Source: Caballeronia sp. GAFFF1 (lineage in GTDB: Bacteria > Pseudomonadota > Gammaproteobacteria > Burkholderiales > Burkholderiaceae). From it: a DNA stretch of 64,000 nucleotides. This document shows, piece by piece, positions 1 to 10,129 of this stretch; positions within the stretch are counted from its first letter, which is position 1; each line of letters begins with the position of its first letter. The notes beneath the pieces are model-generated. The model did no database searches and was not told where the DNA came from. It saw only the letters and a program-made list of their open reading frames with translations. The position numbers and the translations under genes were made by a program. Where the stretch lies: positions 93,360 to 157,359 of the forward strand of contig NZ_JALQEM010000030.1 of the NCBI RefSeq assembly GCF_023630705.1. Reading direction: 5' to 3'.

Positions 1-1061
1 GCGGGACTATCGCCGCGGCCACGCGCATCGAAACGCAACGAGGCGATGCCACGTCTAGCGAGATCGCGCGCAATGCGCACGGAGAGCCGGCTATCGCCTA
101 CACGCGAACTGGCCGATGTATTGGCAAGCAGGAATGCAGACCCACGCGACACGGGACGGCGCGGTTCGCACATGATGCCGATGAGTCCGTCATCGCCTAT
201 TATCACGGGCCGCTCGATGGCTTCGGGCGTTTCGATGCTCAGGTCTTCAGGCCATTCAGACGACATCGACGGTTCGGTGCAACGCTCGTGCGTCCCGGCG
301 GCAAGCCACTGCACCGCCTGTCCGAACGCTGCATGCGGGATGACCGTGAAGGCCGATTCCTGAATGAATCCGGTGAGGTCGTCGAAGGTCTGAACCTGTA
401 CATCGACATCGAGCGAAGCAAGCGCATCGCGCAAGGCGTCTTTCGAACCGGCACGTCCGTGCATCAACAGCACGCGGGGCGCGGGTGCAATGCCCGATTG
501 TTTGACGCTGGCCGTCAGATCAACGGCTTCGAGAGCACGCCTGAAGTCTTCAGCATAAGTTTGACCCAGAACGTTGAGCGGTCCGTCCTGTGGCTGCGCT
601 TCCCGCAACGGCGCTGCGAGCTTCTCTAGCCAGGTCTTGCGCGTCACGCTCAGTTCGCGCATGTACGTGCGCCCGCTCACGACTGGCGCGAGAAGCATGA
701 GTTCGTCCACGGGGCGGCGCAGTGCGGCATGCAACGCGAATGCGGCGCCCACTCGGAAGCCGCAGAGCGCAACGTGTTCGACGCCCGTCTGCTCTTTCAG
801 AAAATCGACGGCGGCGCCGATGTCATCGACCGCCGACTCGAACTGACCCGGCGCGGCGTCGTCTCCGATGGAATCGCCTGTGCCCATGTAGTCGAAACGC
901 AAGACCCAAAGGCCGCGAGCCGCGAGCAACTCCGCAAGCAGACGCAAGCCGCTATACGTCCAGACATACTCATGGCCATAGGTATTGCAAAGCACGACGC
1001 CCCGCTTACCCGTTCCTGCATGCAGCCACCCCAATCGCCCACCGAATACGACCGGTCTCAT
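1..1061 (-). CDS. Tandem alpha/beta hydrolase, cut by the left edge
   Basis: The reading frame is open from an ATG at 1061 to the window edge, about 353 residues, so the C-terminus is missing. Residues 1-230 form one alpha/beta-hydrolase fold (FDYMGTGDS at 57-64, typical of serine aminopeptidase-like hydrolases). The nucleophile elbow reads GFRVG (101-105), so the expected Ser of GxSxG is Arg and this half is probably not a catalyst. A second hydrolase domain starts near residue 285 and repeats the pattern (LRFDARGRGDS at the window edge). Related tandem or paired hydrolases often sit in exopolysaccharide or acyl-transfer loci, but nothing here identifies a substrate. The fold is fairly sure; the function is unknown. 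Confidence 0.75.
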   Translation of the reverse strand, partial: MRPVVFGGRLGWLHAGTGKRGVVLCNTYGHEYVWTYSGLRLLAELLAARGLWVLRFDYMGTGDSIGDDAAPGQFESAVDDIGAAVDFLKEQTGVEHVALCGFRVGAAFALHAALRRPVDELMLLAPVVSGRTYMRELSVTRKTWLEKLAAPLREAQPQDGPLNVLGQTYAEDFRRALEAVDLTASVKQSGIAPAPRVLLMHGRAGSKDALRDALASLDVDVQVQTFDDLTGFIQESAFTVIPHAAFGQAVQWLAAGTHERCTEPSMSSEWPEDLSIETPEAIERPVIIGDDGLIGIMCEPRRPVSRGSAFLLANTSASSRVGDSRLSVRIARDLARRGIASLRFDARGRGDSP

Positions 1062-1318
1062 TGTTCTGTCCTCGCTCTGGCGACGTACACGAATCCCAAG
1101 GGATGCCCCCGCTCCCTTTGCTCGCCTTTTGCCGCGGGATTCGTCGTGCGAGATCCGCAGCGTCGGTGTGCTGGTTGTCGCGATTATATTGAGCAAGTCG
1201 ACTTCGCAATGTCGGCTTCCGACATTTCGTTTGAATAAGCTAACGATTGGCGGCTATGGCAGCGCCTGAGTCATTGTGGTGTGGTAGACGAAGGCACCGC
1301 CCGTATTCCCTCTCCGCT

Positions 1319-1720
1319 TCAGGCGGCCATTGCGGGATTCACGGCTTCTTGTGCAGCAAGGCGCGCATGGGCGTAGACACGGTCGCGCTCTCGGGCGACA
1401 AGGGCCTTCTTCGAGGCCACTGTTTGACGATGAAATCTCGGGTCGCCCATCATTGCGACGTATTCGCCGCGGCGGTAGCGCAAGTAACGCTGAAAGAACT
1501 CGGCCCCGGGCAAGCCGCTGTCGAGCGCCAAAAGCACGCCATAGTCGATATCCTCGACGTCGCCAAGCGTCCTGACTGCGGACTCCAAAGCGGCGTAACG
1601 CTGTGTAAGCGGGACGCTCTTGTCGCACAACGCATGGAAACGCTGATAGGTCAGCAATTGCCGATGCGAGGCACAGCGTCGTAATGCCTTTGCCAGTTTG
1701 AGACTCAGTTCGGTTTCCAC
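1319..1720 (-). CDS. Hypothetical protein, about 133 aa
   Basis: I do not recognise the family. The frame has good codon bias and encodes a basic, mostly helical protein with no signal peptide or membrane segment; the C-terminal third is rich in Arg/Lys/Ala. Three starts are possible: ATG 1768, ATG 1735 and GTG 1720. I prefer GTG 1720 because a GGGAGGG ribosome-binding site lies a few bases before it and neither ATG has one. It lies upstream of the hydrolase gene on the same strand with a 257-bp gap, so an operon is not obvious. The 257-bp gap itself shows nothing I can name. Confidence 0.5.
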   Translation of the reverse strand: METELSLKLAKALRRCASHRQLLTYQRFHALCDKSVPLTQRYAALESAVRTLGDVEDIDYGVLLALDSGLPGAEFFQRYLRYRRGEYVAMMGDPRFHRQTVASKKALVARERDRVYAHARLAAQEAVNPAMAA

Positions 1721-1768
1721 TTTCCCTCCCGCCATATCACGGATTGCAGGCGCGCGACCGCACACCAT

Positions 1769-2445
1769 CCGCTAAAGCCGATGGCGGCTAAAACTGGCCT
1801 GCTTTCAACTGTTAAAGCAAAGAGAAATGCCGATACTCACAGTCATGTTCGACATGACTGGCACGGCAAATTAGCGTCGATTCGCTCGATGCGAAGATTG
1901 GAACGCAGTCAAATAGTGAGAGATTCCGTTAGCATTGCGTCAACGTTCGGCAAGCGACTGTCAGTGCGAGACAATCATTAACGATGAATCTTGTGCCACC
2001 GGGCGAGAGCCAGTGTTGGTTCAGCTCGATGGTGTTTACATGCTAGCAAACATATCGCGCCTAACCAAGAACAGAATGCTGTTTTTGCAGCCCCGTGTTT
2101 TTCATCAAACTGTCAACCGGTAGTTCTTCCTTCTGGTGCGTCCGCATGAGCCATTGGCCGGCACCGGATAAGCGAAGTCATACGTAGTCGCTGAAGATTA
2201 ACTTTATTATTCGCGTGGACTAAGCACCGCTCATTGAACAAAGGTTGTCGAGAACCGCATCAATTGCACACTATCGACGCGTGCGATCTCAATGGTCGTT
2301 TAATGAGTCGCGGATTGAAATAGTCATAGACTGGCGCAATCAGGCTCGAGTGCCAGAGCGCCACGCACAGGCACGAGGGGCTGCGCGAAGGCGCCATCCG
2401 ACACCCTCGGGGCAGCCCGCCGTCAACGACGTAATTCGCCGAAAA
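1769..2445. other. Gene-free, AT-richer region with a perfect palindrome
   Basis: These 677 bases are visibly lower in GC than the flanks and no reading frame looks coding. The one clear element is a palindrome at 1840-1860. Its arms, CAGTCATGT and ACATGACTG, are 9 bp each around a 3-bp spacer, the size of a site for a dimeric regulator. I see no RNA gene or mobile element here. Confidence 0.5.
1840..1860. promoter_or_regulatory. 21-bp palindrome, operator-like
   Basis: CAGTCATGT-TCG-ACATGACTG is a perfect 9-3-9 inverted repeat with no T-tract, so it resembles a protein-binding site more than a terminator. It lies about 70-120 bp upstream of the possible starts of the minus-strand hypothetical gene. 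The cognate regulator is unknown. Confidence 0.4.
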
Positions 2446-2775
2446 TCAGTGCCCGAAATAAACCGGCTTGTTTGCATCGTTCATCGGTCGCAATGCGCGC
2501 ATGCCCGCTGCAGATGTCCCGCTGTGGACGCCACCATATGCGCTGCTGGCGCCCCGCATTGCACCATTCTGGCCCGAGACGCGGCTCTCTGCATTCTGGA
2601 CATCGCTCGGATAGGTCGTGCGATCCGACTGTCCAGGGTTATAGCCTGCGGCTTCTACCTGCCGCAAATCCTGCTGCACCTGACCGCGATCGACGGCGGA
2701 GCCGGTTTGCGCGAAGCTAAGCGCCGGGGCAGCGAGCATAGCGGCAGCAGCGACTGCTTTAACGATCGACTTCAT
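2446..2775 (-). CDS. DUF4148 small secreted protein
   Basis: A protein of 109 residues. It starts at ATG 2775, preceded by a good GGAGG site; an upstream in-frame start would put the signal peptide inside the protein. Residues 1-22 are a cleavable signal peptide ending in SFAQ. The mature part is short, polar and Gly/Ser/Asn-rich, with the DVQNAESRV segment typical of DUF4148 proteins, which are abundant in Burkholderia. Their role is unknown; they are thought to be periplasmic. It is a single-gene transcription unit. Family assignment is confident. Confidence 0.8.
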   Translation of the reverse strand: MKSIVKAVAAAAMLAAPALSFAQTGSAVDRGQVQQDLRQVEAAGYNPGQSDRTTYPSDVQNAESRVSGQNGAMRGASSAYGGVHSGTSAAGMRALRPMNDANKPVYFGH

Positions 2776-2868
2776 GACAGATCCTCCAGTTGTTAGACGG
2801 CGCGACAGCATTTCTGCGCCTGCTCCCAACATTCAGCATCGGCCGTTCCTGCGCTGCCCGCCGCCTTC

Positions 2869-3762
2869 TCATTTCGCCCTGGCTTCGACCAGTTTGACCA
2901 GCACATGGAGCATGCGGTTAGCGGCCGTGGGCACCCCCAGCGCTTCCCCGCGTCGAACGATCAAACCGTTGAGGTGGTCGATCTCGCTGTGCTTGCCGCG
3001 CGCGAGATCCTGGGCCGTAGACGAATATTGGTTGGGCATGGTCTCGGCAATGCGGCGCACGGCGGCATCCACATCGCCGGGAAGCATCACGCCATCGGCC
3101 TTGGCGACTGCAACGCACTCGTCGATGACGTCGCGCATCGCGCGCGTGACGCCCTCGCCCTGAACCAGTCGCCCATAAGGCACCTGTGCAATCGCCGAAA
3201 GCGCGTTGTACGCACAGTTGAGAACAAGCTTCGCCCATAACGCGCCACGCACGTTGTCCGATATCTCGGTAGGCACGCTCGCGGCGGCGAACATATGCGC
3301 GACGTCTTCGCTCATGCTCGAAGGTTCGATGACCAGTTCGCCACGCCCATGATGACGAATATGCCCCGGACCCGCCATTTCCGCCGCGACATAGACTACG
3401 GCCGCCGCAACTTCTTGCGGCAGCAACTGGCGCAAACGCTCGGCGTTTTCCACGCCGTTTTGCAGCGACAAGACCAGCGCGCCTGCATCGAGACATGGTT
3501 TGAGTGCCTGTGCGGCGCTGTCCGTATCCGTCGACTTGACGCAGAACAGCACCAACTGCGCGCCCTTCGCCGCGCTCGCGTCTGTACTGGCCAACACGCG
3601 GACGTGCTCATCGAAAGTCTGCGTGTCGAGCCTCAAGCCTTCTCGCTGGATTGCTTCGACGTGCTGGGGCCGGGCAATAAACGCGACTTCATGTCCTGCG
3701 CGAGCGAGCATGCCGCCGTAATAACAGCCCACTGCACCCGCACCCATGACAGCAATCTTCAT
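2869..3762 (-). CDS. panE: 2-dehydropantoate 2-reductase
   Basis: A protein of 297 residues, the full length of the ketopantoate reductase family. It reduces 2-dehydropantoate to pantoate with NADPH in pantothenate/CoA synthesis in the cytosol. The N-terminus carries the Rossmann motif GAGAVG (residues 7-12). The C-terminal helical domain has the conserved LVLNCAYNALSA segment (Lys/Asn region of the active site). Burkholderia carry several paralogues of this family, some acting on other 2-oxo acids, so the exact substrate is less certain than the family. It stands alone, divergent from the upstream regulator gene region. Confidence 0.8.
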   Translation of the reverse strand: MKIAVMGAGAVGCYYGGMLARAGHEVAFIARPQHVEAIQREGLRLDTQTFDEHVRVLASTDASAAKGAQLVLFCVKSTDTDSAAQALKPCLDAGALVLSLQNGVENAERLRQLLPQEVAAAVVYVAAEMAGPGHIRHHGRGELVIEPSSMSEDVAHMFAAASVPTEISDNVRGALWAKLVLNCAYNALSAIAQVPYGRLVQGEGVTRAMRDVIDECVAVAKADGVMLPGDVDAAVRRIAETMPNQYSSTAQDLARGKHSEIDHLNGLIVRRGEALGVPTAANRMLHVLVKLVEARAK

Positions 3763-4184
3763 GTTTCCTTTCTCCTGGTCACTGCATCACGCGAAGTCCG
3801 TTCGCTTTGCAACGGGAAAATATCACAACACCGCTAAGGGCTTCCGGCACGGGCTTCGACCCGCAAACGCTTGCGCTCTGCATGCCGGCGCAACTTTGTG
3901 GGACGACGCACGATAGTCAGTCGAATTCCCAATGAACCATATTGTTAAAGCATGCCGAGGGACGATACGCTTGCTGCAGCGGATAGACGGCGCGTTTCCA
4001 GACCATGACCGACCGCTATGGGGTATGTGCTGCACGCCTTCCCGGCGAAGGGTGCCGGGAAGGCAGGCAATGTAGGGAGACCAATACACGGCGCGCCGAG
4101 GCGCCGCATGGCAGGGAAAGCGGTAGCGGCCCGGCAACGGGCGACGCGCAGCCGGAGCGTGGGGTGTTTTCACGAGAACAAAAA
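3763..4184. other. Intergenic region with a strong hairpin
   Basis: The 422 bases between divergent panE and the GntR gene contain a perfect 11-bp stem (GCCTTCCCGGC at 4036-4046, GCCGGGAAGGC at 4054-4064, loop of 7). No T-tract follows, so it may be a leader hairpin or operator of the GntR gene rather than a terminator. An in-frame extension of the GntR reading frame back to 4005 runs through this hairpin and is not credible as protein. Confidence 0.5.
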
Positions 4185-4895
4185 ATGAACCATGGATATG
4201 AAGCATCGCTCGTCAAGCGCGTGGTGAACCAACTCGTCGCGGGCATTATCAACGGAGAATACAAGGACAACATTCTGCCGCCTCAAATCCTTCTCTCGCA
4301 GAAGCATGGTGTCTCCCGCACCATCATGCGCGAGGCATTGAGCGTTCTCATCTCGCGGCGCATGCTGGATGTGCGGCCGAAGACAGGCACCCGCATTCGG
4401 CCTGCGCACGAGTGGCTCATCATCGATTCTGAAGTGGCCGAGTGGCGCTTGCGCGCCCTGCCGGATCCGGACTGTCTGCGACGTCTCGTCGAGTTTCGGT
4501 CGCTCGTCGATCCACCGGCGGCCGCGCTTGCGGCGGCGCGTGCAAACAGGCATCAGCGCATCGGTATCAATGCCGCCTTTCAGCGCCTCGTGCATGCGAG
4601 TCCCGAAGAGAACACCCACGCGACCACGGAGGAAGCGTTGTTGACCGCTATTCTCGATGCCAGCGGCGACGAGATTCTGCGCCAGATGGGTAGCGTGGTG
4701 CGTGTGGCTATGAGGACGATCAAAGCTACGTTGCGCAATCCCTCTCAGGGGCTTTCGCGCATGCCCGAGTCGGAGATCAGCGATTACGGGAAAGTGGTCC
4801 GCGCCATCGACGCGGGCGATTCAGAAGGCGCGCGCTCGATCATGTCGCACATGCTCGAGCGTACTTCTTCCATGTGGATCGAAGAAGCGGTGTGA
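4185..4895 (+). CDS. GntR/FadR-family transcriptional regulator
   Basis: A protein of 236 residues from ATG 4185. The N-terminal 75 residues form a GntR winged helix (LVAGIINGEYKDN, SQKHGVSRTIMREALSVL). The C-terminal part is an all-helical FCD ligand-binding domain, as in FadR-subfamily regulators of sugar-acid or organic-acid catabolism. The metal-ligand His residues usual in FCD domains are not obvious, so the effector pocket may be metal-free. It is followed by an unrelated ferritin-like gene, so no target can be inferred from context. Family confident, effector unknown. Confidence 0.8.
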   Translation: MNHGYEASLVKRVVNQLVAGIINGEYKDNILPPQILLSQKHGVSRTIMREALSVLISRRMLDVRPKTGTRIRPAHEWLIIDSEVAEWRLRALPDPDCLRRLVEFRSLVDPPAAALAAARANRHQRIGINAAFQRLVHASPEENTHATTEEALLTAILDASGDEILRQMGSVVRVAMRTIKATLRNPSQGLSRMPESEISDYGKVVRAIDAGDSEGARSIMSHMLERTSSMWIEEAV

Positions 4896-4994
4896 TCGCC
4901 TCTGCCTTTTCCAATGCGAGTGCAGGAATCAATGACTACAATGGGTCAATGATTCGGTGTGCCAGCCGCTCGGCATTGAGACTCGGAGGCAGAG

Positions 4995-5468
4995 ATGGCA
5001 GAACTCGACAAGGAAGAGGTCGTCGCCGTATTGAACCGGATTCTCGAATCCGAACTCGCCGGCGTCGTGCGCTACACGCACTATTCGTTTCTCGTCTTCG
5101 GGTTCGGCCGCATACCGATCGTTTCATGGCTGCGCGCACAGGCGGATGAATCGCTGATGCACGCGCATCAGGCGGGCGAATGGATCACCACACTCGGCGC
5201 GTATCCATCGCTGGAAATCGGCCCGCTGCTGGACAATCACACGTTCGATATCGCGACCATTCTTCGCGAGTCGCTGCAAGCAGAAAAAGTCGCGCTCGAC
5301 CTTTATCGCGATCTTTTGAGGCTCGTGGAAGACCGCTCGGTTGCGCTGGAGGAGTATGCGCGGCAGATGATTCAGACCGAAGAACTGCACGCAGGCGAAG
5401 TGGACAAGATGCTGCGCCGTCCCGGAGAAGTCGACACGTCTCCGGAAAGACGCACGGGGCACGTCTGA
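4995..5468 (+). CDS. Ferritin-like / bacterioferritin-family protein
   Basis: A protein of 157 residues, the usual length of bacterioferritins. It forms a four-helix bundle with carboxylate/His di-iron ligands spaced as in the family (ESELAGVV in helix 1, ADESLMHAH in helix 2, AEKVAL in helix 3, QTEELHAGEV in helix 4). The expected role is iron storage or detoxification in the cytosol. The haem-binding Met of classical Bfr is not evident, so it may be a haem-free bacterioferritin-like protein. It is convergent with the peroxiredoxin gene, and both fit an oxidative-stress theme. Confidence 0.75.
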   Translation: MAELDKEEVVAVLNRILESELAGVVRYTHYSFLVFGFGRIPIVSWLRAQADESLMHAHQAGEWITTLGAYPSLEIGPLLDNHTFDIATILRESLQAEKVALDLYRDLLRLVEDRSVALEEYARQMIQTEELHAGEVDKMLRRPGEVDTSPERRTGHV

Positions 5469-5473
5469 GAACG

Positions 5474-5501
5474 TGCGCTGCGCGGGACACCGCACAGCGC
5501 A
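5474..5501. terminator. Weak hairpin between convergent genes
   Basis: TGCGCTG (5474-5480) and CAGCGCA (5495-5501) form a 7-bp stem just after the ferritin-like stop and before the peroxiredoxin stop. There is no clear T-run on either side, so it may help bidirectional termination but is not a canonical terminator. Confidence 0.35.
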
Positions 5502-5520
5502 TCGAAGGTCCGGCAACCGC

Positions 5521-6177
5521 TTATTTCGGCTGCGCAACCGTACGCAGATAAGGCTTGAGCGTCTTGAAGCCTTCCGGATACTTCTTCTTGGCGTCTTCGT
5601 CGGAAACCGAGGTCGGGATGATGACGTCATCGCCCGGCTTCCAGTTCACCGGCGTGGCAACGGTATGCTTCGCGTTCAGTTGCAGCGCGTCCAGCAACCT
5701 GAGCACTTCGTCGAAATTGCGGCCCGCGCTCATCGGATACGTGAAGGTCGCTTTCATCTTCTTGTCCGGACCGATGATGAATACGGCCCGAATGGTGGCG
5801 TTGTCGACGGCCGTGCGCGGACCGCCGCCGCTCGCATTCGGATGAATCATGTCGTAGAGCTTGGCGACGGTCAGATCCGCATCGCCGATCATCGGGTAAT
5901 TGACGGCCGTGCCCTGTGTTTCCTCGATGTCTTTCGCCCACTTGGCATGATTGTCGACCGGATCGATCGACAAACCGATGATCTTGGTGTTGCGCTTGTC
6001 AAACTCGGGCTTCAGCTTCGCCATATAGCCGAGCTCGGTGGTGCAGACGGGCGTGAAGTCCTTGGGATGCGAGAAAAGGATCGCCCACTTGTCGCCGATC
6101 CACTCGTGAAAGCGAATCGGGCCTTCGGTGGTTTCTGCGGTGAAATCGGGGGCTTCATCGCCAATGCGGATGGACAT
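5521..6177 (-). CDS. 1-Cys peroxiredoxin (Prx6 type)
   Basis: A protein of 218 residues from ATG 6177, with a GGAG site 7 bases upstream. The peroxidatic Cys is C45 in DFTPVCTTEL, and it is the only Cys in the protein, which defines the 1-Cys Prx6 subgroup. The C-terminal extension (VNWKPGDDVIIP onward) is also typical. It reduces hydrogen and alkyl peroxides in the cytosol using an external thiol donor. It is a single-gene unit facing the ferritin-like gene. Assignment is firm. Confidence 0.9.
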   Translation of the reverse strand: MSIRIGDEAPDFTAETTEGPIRFHEWIGDKWAILFSHPKDFTPVCTTELGYMAKLKPEFDKRNTKIIGLSIDPVDNHAKWAKDIEETQGTAVNYPMIGDADLTVAKLYDMIHPNASGGGPRTAVDNATIRAVFIIGPDKKMKATFTYPMSAGRNFDEVLRLLDALQLNAKHTVATPVNWKPGDDVIIPTSVSDEDAKKKYPEGFKTLKPYLRTVAQPK

Positions 6178-6497
6178 ATTTGATCTCCACGTCAAGGAAT
6201 AATCAGAGAGCGTTGCGCCTTCGTGCAACAGGTCCCCTTGGTCAAAGCGAAACCGACAAGCCGATTATAGTGCCGCTCCGCGCGAGAGCGGACCACCGCC
6301 ATGAATCACCCCGCTGCGCATGCGGTCTTCGGCACGGAGAATGCTAACAGCGACCGGGCGCTTCTTGGCCCATGCGCGCGGGCATGCGTGGCTTCGTTCT
6401 CGTATTCCTCGGCAAAATCTGCTATTACGAAACTGCAACCCAGGCCGGCGATGACTCGTCGCCCTGCAACTGTCCTGCCAAGGGACCGGAGGTGATC
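6178..6497. other. Divergent intergenic region
   Basis: These 320 bases separate the peroxiredoxin and permease starts and must hold both promoters. I see no convincing -35/-10 pair, no RNA gene and no repeat. The short frames inside it are not credible genes. Confidence 0.4.
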
Positions 6498-8015
6498 GTG
6501 GCCGTCATGCAGAGAAAGACCGTCGCTGCACTGCAAAAAGAAGCATCGGAGACAGACGAGGGTTTGCAGGAGCAAGGCGGCCACGCGTTGAAACGCTCGC
6601 TTACCGCGCTCGATGTCACCATGCTCGGCATCGGCTGCATTATCGGGGCGGGTATATTCGTGCTCACGGGACACGCGGCGGCTTCGAATGCGGGCCCTGC
6701 CATCGTCATATCGTTTGTGCTGGGCGCAATCGTATGCGCGCTTGCCGGCCTTTGTTATGCGGAAATGGCTTCGACCGTACCCGTCTCAGGAAGCGCTTAC
6801 ACGTACGCTTACGCGACGATGGGCGAGCTGATCGCATGGCTCATCGGCTGGGACTTGATACTGGAATATGCCGTCGGCGCAACGACGGTGGCGATCGGCT
6901 GGTCGGGCTATGTCGTCAGCTTCCTGCACTCACTGCATATCGATATTCCTGCGCAGCTCTCACAAGCGCCCTTCGCCTATGACCCCGGCAAGGGATGGAG
7001 TCACGCAGGCGCTATCCTGAACGTGCCCGCCATGGTCATCGTCGGGCTCATCACCATCCTGCTGGTGATAGGCATTCGCGAATCGGCGCGGGTGAACAGC
7101 TTCATCGTCGTCATCAAAGTGCTTATCGTGCTCGCGTTCATCGCGGCAGGCATTGCGTATGTCGATACGAGTCATTGGGTCACCGCAAAGAATCCCACAG
7201 GCGCGTTCATTCCACCCAATACCGGCGAATCCGGCGTGTACGGCATGAGCGGCGTACTGCGCGGAGCGGCGGTCGTCTTTTTCGCTTATATCGGCTTCGA
7301 TTCAGTGTCGTGCGTCGCGCAGGAGACGCGTAATCCACGCCGCGACATGCCGATCGGCCTGCTCGGCTCGCTCACCATCTGCACGATCTTGTATGTCCTC
7401 GTCTCGTACGTGCTGACGGGCATCGTGTCGTACGACAAGCTGAACGTGTCCGACCCGATCGCGGTCGGCGTGGATGCCATCGGCATGCGCTGGCTCTCGC
7501 CTATCGTAAAGCTGGGCGCGATCTTCGGCCTGACATCGGTCATTCTCGTTCTGTTGCTGAGTCAGCCGCGTATTTTCTATTCGATGGCGCGAGACGGGTT
7601 GCTGCCGCCCTTCGCCTCGAAGATTCATCCGCGCTTCCATACGCCGTACATCACGACGATCATCACCGGCCTGATCGTGATGGTCCTTGCAGGCCTGCTT
7701 CCGATCGGCCTCGTAGGCGAACTCGTCAGCATCGGCACGCTGTTCGCATTCGCCGTTGTCTGCGTCGGCGTGCTGGTCTTGCGCATCAAGCAACCCGAGT
7801 TGAAGCGGGCCTTCAAAACGCCCGCCGTGTTCATCGTGGCTCCGTTAGGGGCGATCTCGTCGGTCTTCCTCATGTCCGGCTTGCCTGCCGATACATGGAT
7901 ACGACTCATCATATGGATGGCGATCGGCATCGTCATCTACTTCACATACGGCATACGCCATAGCCGCTTGCGGGTGGACAAGCAAACGCCCCCGGCTCAG
8001 ACAGCAAGAAGCTAA
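6498..8015 (+). CDS. APC-superfamily amino acid permease
   Basis: A protein of 505 residues from GTG 6498, chosen because a near-perfect GGAGGTGAT site lies just before it; an ATG at 6507 would be too far from it. About 12-14 membrane helices follow a polar N-terminus. The first helix has the family hallmark [15 protein letters not shown], and a later segment has [10 protein letters not shown]. This matches the cationic amino acid transporter/YfnA branch: a proton-coupled amino acid importer in the inner membrane. The substrate cannot be set from sequence. It overlaps the convergent CoA-transferase gene by 4 bases. Confidence 0.85.
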   Translation: MAVMQRKTVAALQKEASETDEGLQEQGGHALKRSLTALDVTMLGIGCIIGAGIFVLTGHAAASNAGPAIVISFVLGAIVCALAGLCYAEMASTVPVSGSAYTYAYATMGELIAWLIGWDLILEYAVGATTVAIGWSGYVVSFLHSLHIDIPAQLSQAPFAYDPGKGWSHAGAILNVPAMVIVGLITILLVIGIRESARVNSFIVVIKVLIVLAFIAAGIAYVDTSHWVTAKNPTGAFIPPNTGESGVYGMSGVLRGAAVVFFAYIGFDSVSCVAQETRNPRRDMPIGLLGSLTICTILYVLVSYVLTGIVSYDKLNVSDPIAVGVDAIGMRWLSPIVKLGAIFGLTSVILVLLLSQPRIFYSMARDGLLPPFASKIHPRFHTPYITTIITGLIVMVLAGLLPIGLVGELVSIGTLFAFAVVCVGVLVLRIKQPELKRAFKTPAVFIVAPLGAISSVFLMSGLPADTWIRLIIWMAIGIVIYFTYGIRHSRLRVDKQTPPAQTARS

Positions 8016-10042
8016 GGTCGACGTGGCCGCCGGGTGCCATGTTCGCGCGCTTCCTGCGGACTTTCGTAGATATAAGGCGCGACGCCCCGTCGTTTCAGCG
8101 CATCGCCGAGTTTCATGCGTAGGAAGCTGCTCGTCGTATAGCGCGTCACGCCGCCATAGAACTGACTGACTAGCCCCGTGACCATCTCCGAATAAGCGTC
8201 GAGCATGCTGGGGCGAATGGAAAAATTATCATAGTTGACGATAGCGTGCGGCTTGACGCTTACGCCGGCGAGTTGCTTCTCGACTTCGAGGCGAATCGCT
8301 TCGACGTCGTGCAGGCTCGCCACTTCAAAGCCTTCGAAGTTGATGAAGAAAAGATTCTTATCCGCGTCGTAGCTGAATCGCTCCGAGAGATCGAGGCCTA
8401 GCAGGATCTTGCGCAGGCCCATCGGCTCTTCCGTGAATATGCGCGGATCCATCAGGCTCGGAGCGGACGCAATCACGGGCCGGAAGTCCATCTGAGCCAC
8501 GATATCGCGCTCGACATCGATGCCGGGTGCCACTTCCTTCAGTGCCAATCCCTCGCTAGTCAGTTCGAACACACAGCGTTCGGTAATGTAAATCACCGTC
8601 TGACCGCGCTCCACCGCATAGGGTCCGCTGAACGTGCGATGCTCGACGGCATCCACGAATTTGCGGCAATTCCCGTCTCGGCGAATGATGAGCTTGCTGT
8701 CTTCGATAACAATATCGAGCTTGCCCGCGTTGAACGTTCCGACGAAAACCACCTTCTTGGCCGACTGACTAATGTTGATGAACCCGCCCGCGCCGGCGAG
8801 CTTGGGGCCGAACTTGCTGACATTGAGATTGCCTTCGCGGTCGGCTTGCGCAAGCCCGAGGAAGGCGATATCCAGCCCTCCGCCATCGTAGAAATCGAAC
8901 TGGTAAGGCTGGTCGATGATTGCCTGCGTGTTCGTCGCGGCGCCGAAATTCAGGCCGCCAGCCGGGATGCCGCCTATCACGCCCGGTTCGGTCGTCATCG
9001 TAAAGAGGTCGATCACCTGTTCTTCGTTGGCCACGCTCGCAATGCCTTCCGGCATGCCGATGCCGAGATTCACCACGCTATTGGCCATCAGTTCGAACGC
9101 GGCGCGACGCGCGATCACCTTGCGTTCGTTGAGCGGCATGGGCGGCAGCGAACCCGCGGCGACCCGCAATTCGCTGGAAAACGCGGCGCTGTATTGCTCG
9201 CCGAAGGTCTGCCAGTGATTCTCCGGGCGCGCGACAACGACGCAATCCACCATGACGCCCGGCACTTTTACTTGCCGCGCGTTGAGCGTGTTCGACTCGG
9301 CGAGCCGTTCTACTTGCGCGATGACGATGCCGCCGGAGTTGCGCGCGGCCATTGCAATAGAGAGTGCTTCCAGCGTCAGTGCTTCCTTTTCCATCGTGAT
9401 GTTGCCGTTCAGATCGGCCGTCGTTCCGCGCACGATTGCAACGTCGATGGGAAAGGACTTGTAGTACAGATAGTCGGTGCCGTCTATCTGCATGAGACGC
9501 ACGATATCCTCGGTCGTGCGGGCATTGAGTTTTCCTCCGCCATTGCGTGGATCGACGAATGTGCCGAGACCGACGGTCGATAGCTGCCCGGGACGATGTG
9601 CCGCGATATCGCGAAAGAGTTGGGAAATCACGCCTTGCGGCAGGTTATACGCTTCGATGCGGTTCTCGATGGCGAGCTTTTGCAAGCCGGGAACGAGTCC
9701 CCAGTGGCCGCCAATCACGCGCTTCACGAGTCCTTCATGCGCGAAATGATTGAGGCCTTTCGCACGGCCATCGCCTTGGCCGGCGGCATAGACGATAGTG
9801 AGATCCGCGATCGGCTCGTCTGCTTCGGCGTCACCGGCTGTATTGCCTTCGAGAAAGCGCGCCTCGAGCGCAATTGCCACTTCTTCCGCGAAGCCGACAC
9901 CAACGAAGCCGCTCGTCGCGATGGTGTCGCCCGAGCGGATGAGTCGCACGGCCTCGCGTGCCGACACGATCTTGCCGCGCTCGACAAGCCGTGCCGATGA
10001 CGAATAGGCGTGGTGACGAGGCGGGGCGCTGCTGCTGTTCAT
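8012..10042 (-). CDS. Fused acyl-CoA:acetate/3-ketoacid CoA-transferase
   Basis: A protein of 676 residues. It has both halves of family I CoA-transferases on one chain, as in YdiF and propionate CoA-transferase. The alpha half has the conserved [17 protein letters not shown] region. The beta half carries the catalytic Glu in [13 protein letters not shown] and the Gly-rich [11 protein letters not shown] segment. It moves CoA between short-chain acyl-CoAs and free acids in the cytosol. About 100 C-terminal residues beyond the second transferase domain are typical of a subgroup from aromatic and short-chain acid catabolism. It is a single-gene unit. Confidence 0.85.
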   Translation of the reverse strand: MNSSSAPPRHHAYSSSARLVERGKIVSAREAVRLIRSGDTIATSGFVGVGFAEEVAIALEARFLEGNTAGDAEADEPIADLTIVYAAGQGDGRAKGLNHFAHEGLVKRVIGGHWGLVPGLQKLAIENRIEAYNLPQGVISQLFRDIAAHRPGQLSTVGLGTFVDPRNGGGKLNARTTEDIVRLMQIDGTDYLYYKSFPIDVAIVRGTTADLNGNITMEKEALTLEALSIAMAARNSGGIVIAQVERLAESNTLNARQVKVPGVMVDCVVVARPENHWQTFGEQYSAAFSSELRVAAGSLPPMPLNERKVIARRAAFELMANSVVNLGIGMPEGIASVANEEQVIDLFTMTTEPGVIGGIPAGGLNFGAATNTQAIIDQPYQFDFYDGGGLDIAFLGLAQADREGNLNVSKFGPKLAGAGGFINISQSAKKVVFVGTFNAGKLDIVIEDSKLIIRRDGNCRKFVDAVEHRTFSGPYAVERGQTVIYITERCVFELTSEGLALKEVAPGIDVERDIVAQMDFRPVIASAPSLMDPRIFTEEPMGLRKILLGLDLSERFSYDADKNLFFINFEGFEVASLHDVEAIRLEVEKQLAGVSVKPHAIVNYDNFSIRPSMLDAYSEMVTGLVSQFYGGVTRYTTSSFLRMKLGDALKRRGVAPYIYESPQEAREHGTRRPRRP

Positions 10043-10129
10043 GGCGTCTCCTTGTCCGTTTCGGGCAAGGTAACACCAAATGGGCGCAGCGAGAAATGCG
10101 CGTCGTCCAGAAGCGCCGCGCTATGTGCT

